Shown: positions 1-7,479, counted from the stretch's first letter. The stretch is 14,488 bases of DNA from CAZTAR01 sp043813895 (GCA_043813895.1 JBDRKQ010000203.1:1-14488), one strand, 5' to 3'. Notes: generated by a model from the sequence alone, not told the origin. Translations and numbers: made by a program.

Positions 1-906
1 GTGCGACGTCGTGCCCGCGTGCTCCAGCACCAATGCCTTCAACAGGCGCTTGTCCAACGACAGGAACTGCCTCGGCGTGAGGTTCTTTGCCAGGACCACC
101 GATGGCTCGGTCAGGTCGATGCCGGCTGCCTGGAATTGCCCACCGAGAACATGCTCCAGTAGTTGTTGACAGATGTCCTCGACATCGATCGCCCGCTCGC
201 GTACGTAGGCGCTGTCCGCGTCCATGAGCCGGGAAGCAAAGAATGTGCCGGCCTTCACGATCGCGCTGCCGGCTGAATGGCCGGCCGATATCAGCTCCGC
301 GACCTTCTCCTCGATCGCGACGTCACCGACCATCGACAGGTGCGCTCGGAGGATCCCCGCTTCGGTCGCAGAAGGCTGGGCGGCGAGTCTCGCCTTCAGG
401 TCTCCACGCACCGCGGCGATCGCGCGGCGGGCCTTCTGCTGTTCCTCGGCGCCTGGGCGGACACGCTCGCGCTCCAGCTCCGCCGGCAATGCCGAGCCTC
501 GCGCCACCACTACGACACCTTGCCCGATTCCTCCGCTGGCCGGTGTCCCCTCATGCAACCGGACCCCGGCCTTGCGCAGCAACCGCGGCAGCACGACTCC
601 GGTCCCGGCCGTGAGCGTCGGAAGTGGCTCGTCGCAAACCGGCAGGACGTTCGCGGCAAAGTCACTGACGGCCGCAAGTGCGGCTTCGGCATCCGCTCCC
701 ACAACGCGAATTCGGCATGTGTCGTCCAGCTTGACATCGAGCGCGATGATGGACAGCGCACTCTTGGCATTCGCACTGGCGTCGGTCCGCTCGTTGATGA
801 GAACGACGTCGGAAGTGAACCGTGCTGTTACGTCTGCCAGTTGGCTCGCCGGCCGTGCGTGCAAGCCATTGGGCAGCGGACACCTGAATGTGTGGTCATG
901 GAACAT
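1..906 (-). CDS. HPr-Enzyme I fusion (PTS phosphocarrier + PEP-protein phosphotransferase), partial
   Basis: This gene runs off the left edge; 302 residues are visible. Residues 1-90 are an HPr domain: NGLHARPAS carries the phosphorylated histidine (His16), and NAKSALSIIAL matches the region of the regulatory serine (Ser49). From about residue 100 the sequence is the N-terminal part of Enzyme I (ASGGIGQGVVVVARG, AHLSMVGD, DADSAYVRERAIDVEDI). The last visible residues, EHAGTTSH, end on the histidine that EI autophosphorylates from PEP (the counterpart of E. coli His189), so the PEP-binding barrel lies outside the window. By family knowledge the protein takes phosphate from PEP and passes it from the EI histidine to the HPr histidine, and on to an EIIA. 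It acts in the cytosol. It follows EIIB by 51 nt in the same operon. ATG 906 is the only ATG between the in-frame TGA (958-960) and the HPr core; no good Shine-Dalgarno is visible. An EIIA domain may follow EI outside the window, as in FruB-type multiphosphoryl proteins. Confidence 0.9.
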   Translation of the reverse strand, partial: MFHDHTFRCPLPNGLHARPASQLADVTARFTSDVVLINERTDASANAKSALSIIALDVKLDDTCRIRVVGADAEAALAAVSDFAANVLPVCDEPLPTLTAGTGVVLPRLLRKAGVRLHEGTPASGGIGQGVVVVARGSALPAELERERVRPGAEEQQKARRAIAAVRGDLKARLAAQPSATEAGILRAHLSMVGDVAIEEKVAELISAGHSAGSAIVKAGTFFASRLMDADSAYVRERAIDVEDICQQLLEHVLGGQFQAAGIDLTEPSVVLAKNLTPRQFLSLDKRLLKALVLEHAGTTSH

Positions 907-957
907 GGTCTGGGCTACGGGAGCTTCTTGGTCCCCTGTCGATCCGGACAGGTGTCT

Positions 958-1257
958 TCACGCGCCGAGCTTCTCGAAGACCGCCTTCGGGTTCTTGATG
1001 GCCTCCTGGACGCCCACTTCGATGATCTTCTTGCCGTCGAACCGGTCGCGCTGCTCCACCTCAATGCCGACAGCGAAGATCACGACATCGGCCTCGCGGA
1101 CGTCCCCGGGCGACAGTTCGTTCTCGATGCCCATGGCGCCCTGTGTCTCCACCTTGATTTTGTGCCCCAATGCCTTGGCGGTCTTCTCAAGTTGCTCGGC
1201 AGCCATATACGTGTGCGCGATGCCGGTTGGGCACGCAGTCACAACGACGATGTTCAT
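958..1257 (-). CDS. PTS fructose-type EIIB component
   Basis: This 99-residue protein is a complete stand-alone EIIB of the fructose family. It opens with a beta strand and phosphate loop, MNIVVVTACPTGIAHTYMAA, in which Cys9 is the phosphorylated residue. The helix after it and the strand ADVVIFAVGIEV are also typical. By family knowledge EIIB receives phosphate from EIIA and passes it to the sugar bound by EIIC at the membrane. In E. coli FruA these domains are fused; here EIIB is a separate gene. Its ATG overlaps the EIIC stop codon in an ATGA arrangement (1254-1257), which points to translational coupling. The sugar cannot be read from the sequence; fructose is the most likely, but mannose or 2-O-mannosylglycerate relatives belong to the same family. 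Confidence 0.93.
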   Translation of the reverse strand: MNIVVVTACPTGIAHTYMAAEQLEKTAKALGHKIKVETQGAMGIENELSPGDVREADVVIFAVGIEVEQRDRFDGKKIIEVGVQEAIKNPKAVFEKLGA

Positions 1258-2300
1258 GTGTTTACCTCAGTAGTCTTCGGGGCGGGCTTGCGAGTCAGCG
1301 ACTTCACGGTGTTGATCAAGACAGCAGTCACAATTGTACCGGCCACAATGGCAATGACGTACATGATCCGCTGATCCACGACAGGCAGGACGATCGGCCC
1401 GCCGTGTGGAGCATGGTCTCCCACGCCTCCCAACGCGGCGATGACCGCCGCCACCATGGATCCGACCATGATGCAGGGGATGACGCGGAGCGGGTCTGCC
1501 GCCGCGAAAGGAATCGCCCCTTCAGTGATGCCGATCATGCCCATGGCGGCGGCGGCAATGCCGGCCTCCTTCTCCTCGTCACTCCAGAGTTTGCGTTTGA
1601 GGAAGGTGGCGAGCCCCAAGCCCAACGGAGGCGTGCAGATCGCCGCGGCGCAGGTCCCCATTACGCCGTAGTGCCCCTCCTTGATCATCGCAGCGCCGAA
1701 AAAGAAGGCCGCCTTGTTGACCGGCCCGCCCATGTCGAACGCGATCATGGCGCCGAGGATCATCGCAAGCACAATGGCATTGCCGGTCTGCATGTGCTCC
1801 AGCCACTGGCCCAGAAACACCATCAAGTCGGCGATCGGGATGCCGATCACCTTGAGCATCAGCACGCCGACGATCGTGGACGACACGATCGGAATAATGA
1901 GAATCGGCATGATTGGGCGAATGTACTTGGACACGGGAATCTTCTTGATCCCGCTGACAATCCAACCGGCCACCAGGCCGATCAGAATCGCACCAAGGAA
2001 GCCGGCCCCCACCTCCCCGGCCAAGTATCCGCCCACGAAGCCAGGCACCAAGGCTGGCCTGCCCGAGATCGCGTAGGCGATGTACCCCGCCAACACGGGC
2101 AGCAGGAGTGCAAATGAAGTCGCCCCGATGTCGTGGATGAGCTTCATCGTCTCCGAGTTTTCCCAATCCGGCCCCGATTCCGTCATAGGAACAAACGCGA
2201 TTCCGCACGCAATCATGATGCCGCCGCACGCGATGAACGGAATGGCGTAGGAGACGCCTGTGAGCAGGTGCTGCCGTAGCTTCTTGAGTGCCTCGATCAT
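1254..2300 (-). CDS. PTS fructose-type EIIC membrane permease
   Basis: This is a 348-residue polytopic membrane protein, the usual length for a free fructose-family EIIC domain. Family blocks are clear: HLLTGVSYAIPFIACGGI at the N-terminus, FAMDMGGPVNKAA-like (FDMGGPVNKAAFFFGAAMI), CTPPLGLGLATFL, GMIGITEGAIPFAAADP, and GDHAPHGGPIVLPVV near the end. By family knowledge EIIC binds the sugar and releases it inside the cell as the phosphate ester formed by EIIB. It is the first gene of the visible operon. A purine-rich AAGGGGA stands about 6 nt before ATG 2300, supporting this start. No 1-phosphofructokinase or FruR/DeoR-type regulator is seen next to it. The intergenic region upstream (2301-2759) is long enough for regulation. 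Confidence 0.94.
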   Translation of the reverse strand: MIEALKKLRQHLLTGVSYAIPFIACGGIMIACGIAFVPMTESGPDWENSETMKLIHDIGATSFALLLPVLAGYIAYAISGRPALVPGFVGGYLAGEVGAGFLGAILIGLVAGWIVSGIKKIPVSKYIRPIMPILIIPIVSSTIVGVLMLKVIGIPIADLMVFLGQWLEHMQTGNAIVLAMILGAMIAFDMGGPVNKAAFFFGAAMIKEGHYGVMGTCAAAICTPPLGLGLATFLKRKLWSDEEKEAGIAAAAMGMIGITEGAIPFAAADPLRVIPCIMVGSMVAAVIAALGGVGDHAPHGGPIVLPVVDQRIMYVIAIVAGTIVTAVLINTVKSLTRKPAPKTTEVNT

Positions 2301-2759
2301 ACGGGTCCCCTTGGGTGGGCGAAGTAGAACCGTCGTCTAGTATCGCATTTGATGTCCCCTCGCGAAACAGCAAACCTGGCCCATCTATGAAGCGGCTCTT
2401 GTCAAGCCACCGGTGAAAGGAATCCGGAGGAGAGGCCCTCGCGCGCGCCCTCTCACGGTGGGCGTCGGTCGAGCTGCCCGTCTCAGCCGCCGTCGAAGTT
2501 TGCAGGAATTGTGCCTTCTCCTCCACATTCTCTTCAGCCCGAAGCGGTGGGAGACCCCAAGACCCGGCCGGGGAAGCCCCCCAGTCATCGATGAGCTGGA
2601 CCGACGGGACGTGACACGCTCAACCATCTATTCGGGGCCGCCGCATGCAACCACCGCCACCACACAGAAGTGCCCGCACGAACCCACAAGGTTCCCTGAT
2701 CGCCTGTCTTTTGACTGCATCTGACTGCAAGCACGACGATCCACAACACGACCGAGTAA
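2301..2759. other. Intergenic region upstream of the PTS operon
   Basis: This 459-nt gap lies between the CBS gene stop and the EIIC start. It should hold the promoter of the PTS operon. On the minus strand a consensus -35 hexamer TTGACA lies at 2405-2400, but no convincing -10 follows at 16-18 nt, so no promoter is called. A short GC hairpin (GGGG-AAG-CCCC without a real loop) is at 2570-2580, and an imperfect direct repeat TGACTGCA occurs twice near 2711-2728. Short open frames on both strands here have arginine-rich, low-complexity translations and no recognisable family, so I treat them as chance. Confidence 0.5.
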
Positions 2760-3197
2760 TCAGTTCGGCCCTGTGATGTACTCGTGCAGGAAGCGGATGG
2801 TGGCTTCCTGGTCGGCGAATTGCCGTGCAAGGATGTCGCCCGTGGAAAGCATCCCGAGGAGCCCGCCTCGCTCATCCACAACGGGCAAGTGCCGAATCTT
2901 GTGGCAGGTCATGGCGGTCGAGCATTCGTCGAGAGATGTGTTCAGTTCGCAGACCCGCACTTGCGTCGTCATGACTTCACTGATCGGCGTGTCGGACGGG
3001 TTCTTCCCCGCCACGATGACCCTCGTGAGCAAATCGCGTTCGCTGAAGATTCCGACCAGCCGGTCGGCATCCATCACCGCAAGCGCTCCGATGCGTTTCG
3101 AGTCCATGAGGATGGCCGCATCCAGGACGCAGGCATCCTGTTGAATCTTGACGACATCGGTCCCTTTGGTCTGGAGGATGTCTTGAACCGTGGGCAT
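2760..3197 (-). CDS. Two-CBS-domain protein
   Basis: This 145-residue soluble protein is essentially a Bateman module of two CBS repeats. Repeat one spans about residues 8-62 (ILQTKGTDVVKIQQDACV..., RIGALAVMDADRLVGIFSERDLLTRVI) and repeat two about 73-130 (VMTTQVRVCELNTSLDECSTAM, IRHLPVVDERGGLLGMLSTGDIL). The ending of each repeat, G-hydrophobic-[FS]-S-x-x-D-hydrophobic, is the classic signature. By family knowledge such pairs bind adenine nucleotides (AMP, ATP, SAM) and act as energy sensors, but a free CBS pair has no catalytic partner, so its target is unknown. AGAAAGGA stands before ATG 3197 as a ribosome binding site, and a TATAAT box lies 36-41 nt upstream. It appears to be a single-gene unit. 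Confidence 0.9.
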   Translation of the reverse strand: MPTVQDILQTKGTDVVKIQQDACVLDAAILMDSKRIGALAVMDADRLVGIFSERDLLTRVIVAGKNPSDTPISEVMTTQVRVCELNTSLDECSTAMTCHKIRHLPVVDERGGLLGMLSTGDILARQFADQEATIRFLHEYITGPN

Positions 3198-3232
3198 GAT
3201 GGGTCCTTTCTAAGTCTCTGGCTACTGCACGT

Positions 3233-3261
3233 ATTATAGTATCTCAGTGGAGAAGGGAATC
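3233..3261 (-). promoter_or_regulatory. Putative promoter of the CBS-domain gene
   Basis: A perfect -10 hexamer TATAAT lies at 3238-3233 on the minus strand, 36 nt upstream of the CBS gene start, giving a predicted leader of about 30 nt. The -35 position with 17-nt spacing reads GATTCC, a poor match to TTGACA. The -10 element is seen directly; promoter activity is inferred. Confidence 0.5.
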
Positions 3262-3356
3262 CCCGCCGCTGACGAGGTTCACGGGGTCCACCACAGATTC
3301 GGCGGGCTGCAACACTATCAACGGGGCGCCGACAAGCATCCCGCAGGGACGACATG

Positions 3357-3389
3357 AGCGTAACCCGGCACGTCGAGCCGGGTTACGCT
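3357..3389. terminator. Perfect 13-bp hairpin, likely terminator
   Basis: The arms at 3357-3369 (AGCGTAACCCGGC) and 3377-3389 are exact reverse complements with a 7-nt loop (ACGTCGA). It sits 32 nt beyond the stop of the small ORF that follows the amidase gene, and before the CBS gene promoter on the same strand. That is where a terminator for the amidase unit would be expected. No T-run follows on either strand, so it is not a textbook intrinsic terminator. It could instead protect the RNA 3' end or be a repeat element. Confidence 0.55.
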
Positions 3390-3420
3390 GTCGCTGCTAA
3401 TCATCGAGGCTATCGCCGGT

Positions 3421-3504
3421 TCAGATGGCCATCAGCACCCAGACGGCGATGATGACCATGTAGCCGCCGACGATCCTCGGGTCCAATTGAAGACAACGGT
3501 GCAT
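3421..3504 (-). CDS. Putative 27-residue single-pass membrane microprotein
   Basis: This short frame starts (ATG 3504) one nucleotide after the TAA stop of the amidase gene (3508-3506) and ends at TGA 3421-3423. The peptide begins MHRCLQLDPRIVGG and then carries a continuous hydrophobic stretch, VGGYMVIIAVWVLMAI, ending at the C-terminus. That pattern suggests a single membrane helix with its N-terminus inside. I do not recognise a family. No Shine-Dalgarno is visible, so translation would depend on ribosomes finishing the amidase gene. The perfect hairpin follows 32 nt later, making amidase, microprotein and hairpin a neat unit. It could still be chance, since 27 codons is short. Confidence 0.45.
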   Translation of the reverse strand: MHRCLQLDPRIVGGYMVIIAVWVLMAI

Positions 3505-3505
3505 G

Positions 3506-4195
3506 TTATTTGGACGATGCCCAGACCGAACCGCCCGACATCTGCCGGAGCACCGGCGACAGTGAGAACTGTCGCCCGGGACATTCGGTACTGTTCGTCA
3601 CTCCCCCATGAGTCAGAATCTGCGACTTCGGAATGCCGCACTTCTTGGATAAGAACGACGCCAGCCTAGCCAGCGATTGGATCTGTTTCGCCGTTGCAGG
3701 ATGGCCGTTCAAATCCCCGATCAGGCAGATTCCGATACCGTGATTGTTGTAATGGTTGTTGGCCGTCTTGCAGTGTGCTCCGTGTTTCTGCGCTGTCCAC
3801 CGTTCGCCCACAAACACCTTGCCATCGCCGTAGCCAATGCCGTTCCCGATCACGAAGTGGTAGCCCAGCCCGTCCCAGCCGCGACCGTTTACGTGCCAAT
3901 CCCTCATCCCGGCCGGCGTCGATCCGTCGCTGCCGGAGTGGTGCACCACGATGCACTTCCAGCGCGACGATATACCGCGGGACGGTACCCATCCGCTTTC
4001 CGGACTCACCGGCCTCCCGGCGGGCTGCCGCTTGGCCACCTTCTGCGGTCGCTCTCGTAACGGGCTGATCGGACTCGGTCCGCCTCCTACGTACGGCGGC
4101 AGTTGGGTGATCCGCGTATCAGGCGGCTGACACCCCGAGCCAACGACAAGCACACCCACAATCCCCAACAGGGGAATCCCCACCTTGCGAGTCAC
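3506..4195 (-). CDS. Lipoprotein N-acetylmuramoyl-L-alanine amidase (PGRP/Amidase_2)
   Basis: This 229-residue protein has a lipoprotein signal peptide (GIVGVLVVGSGC, lipidated Cys22), then a proline- and arginine-rich linker to about residue 75. An Amidase_2/PGRP domain follows from about 79 to 215. Catalytic features are visible: IVVHHSGSD (zinc-ligand His85 or His86), the conserved DGLGYHFVIGNG with Tyr112, LTHGGV (His196, second zinc ligand) and TECPG (Cys205, third ligand, as in PGRP amidases). By family knowledge it cleaves the bond between N-acetylmuramic acid and L-alanine of the peptide stem, acting in the periplasm from a membrane anchor. The start is GTG 4195, chosen because AAGGAG lies 9 nt upstream and the signal peptide starts there. 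A 27-codon ORF follows immediately. Role in wall recycling or remodelling is inferred. Confidence 0.92.
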   Translation of the reverse strand: MTRKVGIPLLGIVGVLVVGSGCQPPDTRITQLPPYVGGGPSPISPLRERPQKVAKRQPAGRPVSPESGWVPSRGISSRWKCIVVHHSGSDGSTPAGMRDWHVNGRGWDGLGYHFVIGNGIGYGDGKVFVGERWTAQKHGAHCKTANNHYNNHGIGICLIGDLNGHPATAKQIQSLARLASFLSKKCGIPKSQILTHGGVTNSTECPGRQFSLSPVLRQMSGGSVWASSK

Positions 4196-4342
4196 AGTTC
4201 AGGACTCCTTATGCTTCCGACCCCACCTATCAGTGCTGGCACGAGCCTGCACATCAACCCCCGCATCGGTCAGCGCCGGTTTGGATGTTTAGCTGTTTCG
4301 CCTGGTTCCGAGAAGAGACGTTCCGACTGCGCAGCCGGCGGT

Positions 4343-4391
4343 TCAGAGCTGATGACTGACAACTGACGACTGACAGCTCTCAGCTAATGCT
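4343..4391 (+). repeat. Heptamer repeat tract A (TRANNRC units)
   Basis: Read on the plus strand from 4343, seven-base units follow one another: TCAGAGC, TGATGAC, TGACAAC, TGACGAC, TGACAGC, TCTCAGC, TAATGCT. The bases at unit positions 1, 3 and 7 are nearly constant while positions 4 and 5 vary. The stop codon of the aminopeptidase gene (TAG, minus strand, 4386-4384) lies inside the tract. Confidence 0.75.
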
Positions 4392-5448
4392 CCTGCACCC
4401 ACGTCCGAAGATAGCCGCGGCTGTCCTTTTGGGCGGCGGCCTCAGAGAATACCGCCAAGGCGGCAGGGAAGTCCCCGCCCAGCTTATCGAAAACCGCTTC
4501 ATAGTCCGACAGCGACGCCTGATAACGAACGCCTGCCAGCAATGTCGCATTCTCGAACCGCGCCTCGCCGATCACCGCCCACCGCTCCGAGTCCACCAAC
4601 AGGGGATGAAAGTCTGTCAAGTACCGGGCGCGCGCGGCGTCGAATTCCGCCTCCCGCCCGGCGATGATCTTTTCACGCGTCTCGCCGCGCGCCGCCGCGT
4701 CCGCGTAGTACTGCGTCATCCTCGCGTATAGATCGTTCACAAAGTCGTCAATGACCGCCTTGTCCGCGAAGCGGTCGCTCGCGGCCTGGGCGATGTCCGA
4801 GCCTGCGCCGAACTTGTGTTCGAACCAGGACAGTGCCGCCGCCCGGCCGACATACGTCGCCAGGCTTTCGTTGAAGTTGGCGTCCGTCGGCTTGAAGACC
4901 GTCGAATGCGTCATCTCGTGCAGGATCAACTCGGCCAGATCGAACTCGTCCATCGATGCCAGGTTCGACTGCCGGACCGGATCGGGAAAGAAGCCGAGCG
5001 TCGAGAAGCCATCCGCCTGCCCGAGGAAGACGTCGTAATCCAAGCCCGCCAGCCGGTTTGCCTCCTGCCGCGCCATCCACTCCTCGAAGTAGAAGCGAAC
5101 CTCGGTCGGCCCGATAAACGGCAGGTTCCAAAGGTACGACGTGAGGCTGTCCTTCTCGCTGGCAGCCAGCGCATACCCGGCGGGCTCCGTGCCGTTCCAC
5201 TCGAAGAGCGTGTACGCGTCGCCGGCCACCAGCCCGATCTGATCGACTCCGAACTGGCGGACCTCCTGCGTCAATACGAGTTCCGCGCGCTCGTCGTCGG
5301 TCAGCCGGGGATCCTCGATGGCCTCGGACACCGGAACGGTGTTGCCCAGGCTGGCCAACTCGCCCAACGCCAATTGCAGGAAGTACTCGCCCTCGCAACC
5401 GGCGGGTAACAACAGCAACGCAATGATTACGACTCGCACTCGCTTCAT
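4384..5448 (-). CDS. Lipoprotein putative zinc aminopeptidase (PF10023/COG4324 type)
   Basis: The 354-residue protein starts with a lipoprotein signal peptide (VVIIALLLLPAGC, Cys18) followed by EYFLQLALGELASL, the characteristic YxxQxAxGxLxLL-like opening of this family. The metalloprotease motif is HEMTH at residues 177-181 (LAELILHEMTHSTVF), and NESLATYVG at 193-201 supplies the likely third zinc ligand, Glu194. Conserved blocks such as LGFFPDPVRQSNLASM also fit. By family knowledge it is a predicted membrane-anchored, periplasm-facing peptidase; no substrate is known. The start is ambiguous: ATG 5448 begins the signal peptide directly, while GTG 5457 has a better-placed Shine-Dalgarno (GGGGAGG, 8 nt upstream). 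The open frame extends further upstream to 5907, but that part is low-complexity and not signal-like, so it is left out. The TAG stop lies in heptamer tract A. Confidence 0.88.
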   Translation of the reverse strand: MKRVRVVIIALLLLPAGCEGEYFLQLALGELASLGNTVPVSEAIEDPRLTDDERAELVLTQEVRQFGVDQIGLVAGDAYTLFEWNGTEPAGYALAASEKDSLTSYLWNLPFIGPTEVRFYFEEWMARQEANRLAGLDYDVFLGQADGFSTLGFFPDPVRQSNLASMDEFDLAELILHEMTHSTVFKPTDANFNESLATYVGRAAALSWFEHKFGAGSDIAQAASDRFADKAVIDDFVNDLYARMTQYYADAAARGETREKIIAGREAEFDAARARYLTDFHPLLVDSERWAVIGEARFENATLLAGVRYQASLSDYEAVFDKLGGDFPAALAVFSEAAAQKDSRGYLRTWVQEH

Positions 5449-5823
5449 GGTTCGCACCTTGGACGCCTCCCCCACGCGAGGATTGGATAGACAGCCTATT
5501 CTAGGGCCCTTGCACCGCCCATAACAACCCGCCCCGAACCGACAGCAAAGCGGTGTGCGGCAAAGACCGCAACACGCCGCCAGAGGCGCGTGCGTCAGCA
5601 ACATCGGCTCCAGCAACACGCAGCGTTGCATATGAGACAACTGAAGTGCAATGCCGCGCCGCCCGATCAGTCTACTACCAGTACGAGCGCCAACACTGGG
5701 GCCGTCGCCATTATCGGTACGGCGGTCAGGCACAGGGAAACCGTTGGACCGCCGCCCCGTGCGAATTGGATGATGTACTGAGAGGCCGTTTCGCCTCGCC
5801 CTGCACTGCCGTGGACGCGACAC
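5449..5823. other. Divergent intergenic region between aminopeptidase and TPR genes
   Basis: This 375-nt region separates two divergently read genes and should hold both promoters. I see no strong -35/-10 pair. On the minus strand an open frame with a GTG start (5954-5667) overlaps it and the start of the TPR gene; its translation contains two hydrophobic stretches but no known family. Otherwise nothing recognisable. Confidence 0.4.
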
Positions 5824-7479
5824 ATGCTGATCAACGCAGACATAACAGCGGTCAACGCGATGACGGACCTGTTGCTCAGCGCGAGCAGCACATCCGGGTC
5901 CTCGCAAACCGGTTCCCTGTTCGGGCCCGCCGCAACATTCTCCCTGTCCGGCACGTCCTCATTCTTCGACGGTACCTATTCGCAGCTCGCGTCACTGGCC
6001 CTCATGACCCCAGCCAACACGACCGCCATGCCGTCCCAGCGACTTACCGAGGCCGAGGCAAAAGCGCTTGACGAAGCCTTCACCCTGATCGAAAACGGCC
6101 TCTTCAACGAAGCCGAATCCGCCCTGAACAGCATACTCCAGAAGAACAAAACAAACGCCGTCGCCATCCATGCGACAGGCATCATCGAACAGGCGCGGGG
6201 CAATTACGAAGAGGCCGAAACGCTCTTCCGTAGGGCAAACTTCCTCGCGCCCGGCCGCGGATACGGCAAGGACGCCGACAATGCCCGACTCCTCGGCGAG
6301 GACGACGAGACCGTCGTCGAGGAGGCGGCCAAGCTCATCGACAACCCGAGCACACGCGAGCAGGCCATCAGCTTGCTCCTTCACGTTGTCGAACGCAGCC
6401 CCGGCCTCGCCGACGCGAAGATTGAACTCGGCGAAGGCCTGATCGCCAAAGGCGACGTGCTCAACGGCCTGAACTACCTGATGAAAGCGATTACCATCGG
6501 CGACCAGGATGAGATCAGCCGAATCAAAGACCAGGCCGAAGAGTTGGTCGAGCTGCTGCCCGCCGCGCCGCAGGTCCATCGGCTGCTGGGCCGCGCACAA
6601 GTTCACCTGGGCCAGTACGAAGAAGCGCTGGCGACTCTCGCGGTGGCCACGCAACTCTCCGGCACCGACCTCTTCCACAAGTCCGACCTCGCGCTGGCAC
6701 ATATCGGGATCGGCCGCGAGATGCTCGCCAAGGGCGACGACACCCGCGCGCTCGCCAAGTTCAAGGAAGCCAGAACGCTCGACCCGATGAACTCGGAAGT
6801 CGGCACCGCGCTCGCCGAGGGATATGTGGCGAAAGCAGAGAAACTGCTGCGCCTGGGCGACACCTCCAAGGCCATCCAGGCCTTCTACGATGCTTCCAAC
6901 TCGCTGGGCTTCGGCGGGCCCGACCACCTCAAGCGGCGCGTCGCCTCAGGGGCATACTCGGCTGGCGTTCGCATGGAGGCGAAACACACGGCGGCGGGTG
7001 AGGACATCGACGAGGAAGCGCTCGCCTATCAGGCGGCGTACAACCTCGACCGTGACAACGCCGCATACAAGCGTAAGCTGGCGGAAACCCGAAGCACGAT
7101 CGGCGACCAGTACGTCGCGGAAGGCGAATACGTGCAGGCGATCGGCGCCTACAAGCGGGCACACGAACTCTACCGCAACGACACGACCTACAAGGACAAC
7201 CTCGTCAACGCCTACAACCTGCGCGGCGACGAGTTGATGGCCGAGTTCAACTACGGCGAGGCAATCAAGGCGTACCGCAACGGCTTCCAGGTCGACACCT
7301 ACAACCAAACCGTCAAGTCGAACCTCGCCGAAGCCTACAACGCCCGCGGCCTGGACTACGTCTCCAAGGAGAAGTACCTCCAGGCCGTCGCCGACTTCAA
7401 AGAAGCCCTCGCCCTCTTCCCCGACAACGCCGACTACCAGGCCAACTACGACACCGTCGCAGCCTACGATTCCGAATGA
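5824..7479 (+). CDS. Tetratricopeptide repeat (TPR) protein
   Basis: The 551-residue product has an N-terminal segment of about 75 residues rich in Ser, Thr and Ala, without a clear signal peptide. After it come TPR helices to the C-terminus. Early repeats are canonical (ALDEAFTLIENGLFNEAESAL, ATGIIEQARGNYEEAETLF, LLGRAQVHLGQYEEALATL). The last three repeats (about residues 425-545) are unusually alike with a 41-residue period: each runs G-[DL]-x-Y/L, then Y-x-x-A-[IV]-x-x-[YF]-[KR], then N-x-x-[YV]-x-x-N. TPR arrays bind peptides or assemble complexes; no enzyme domain is present, so the partner is unknown. An in-frame TGA lies about 45 nt upstream, which limits the start to ATG 5824 or a later one (5860 or 6004). 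No strong Shine-Dalgarno was found. It stands alone, divergent from the aminopeptidase gene. Confidence 0.9.
   Translation: MLINADITAVNAMTDLLLSASSTSGSSQTGSLFGPAATFSLSGTSSFFDGTYSQLASLALMTPANTTAMPSQRLTEAEAKALDEAFTLIENGLFNEAESALNSILQKNKTNAVAIHATGIIEQARGNYEEAETLFRRANFLAPGRGYGKDADNARLLGEDDETVVEEAAKLIDNPSTREQAISLLLHVVERSPGLADAKIELGEGLIAKGDVLNGLNYLMKAITIGDQDEISRIKDQAEELVELLPAAPQVHRLLGRAQVHLGQYEEALATLAVATQLSGTDLFHKSDLALAHIGIGREMLAKGDDTRALAKFKEARTLDPMNSEVGTALAEGYVAKAEKLLRLGDTSKAIQAFYDASNSLGFGGPDHLKRRVASGAYSAGVRMEAKHTAAGEDIDEEALAYQAAYNLDRDNAAYKRKLAETRSTIGDQYVAEGEYVQAIGAYKRAHELYRNDTTYKDNLVNAYNLRGDELMAEFNYGEAIKAYRNGFQVDTYNQTVKSNLAEAYNARGLDYVSKEKYLQAVADFKEALALFPDNADYQANYDTVAAYDSE

Noticed and set aside
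224..1374. Two long plus-strand open frames of about 350 codons
   Set aside because: They lie antisense to the HPr-EI and EIIB genes, whose products are clearly recognised; their translations have no family likeness.
1579..2526. 315-codon minus-strand frame overlapping EIIC
   Set aside because: It is a frame-shifted shadow of the EIIC gene with Arg/His/Asp-rich composition typical of GC-rich out-of-frame translation.
2500..2640. Possible structured RNA or tRNA in the PTS leader
   Set aside because: Only short GC stems were found; no cloverleaf, T-loop or known riboswitch core could be traced.
5449..5907. Upstream extension of the aminopeptidase frame
   Set aside because: It would bury the lipoprotein signal peptide more than 150 residues into the protein; the extra part is Arg/Cys-rich and unlike a domain.
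5992..6927. 311-codon minus-strand frame antisense to the TPR gene
   Set aside because: It mirrors the TPR coding sequence, is rich in Val/Gly/Leu from complementary codons, and has no recognisable domain.
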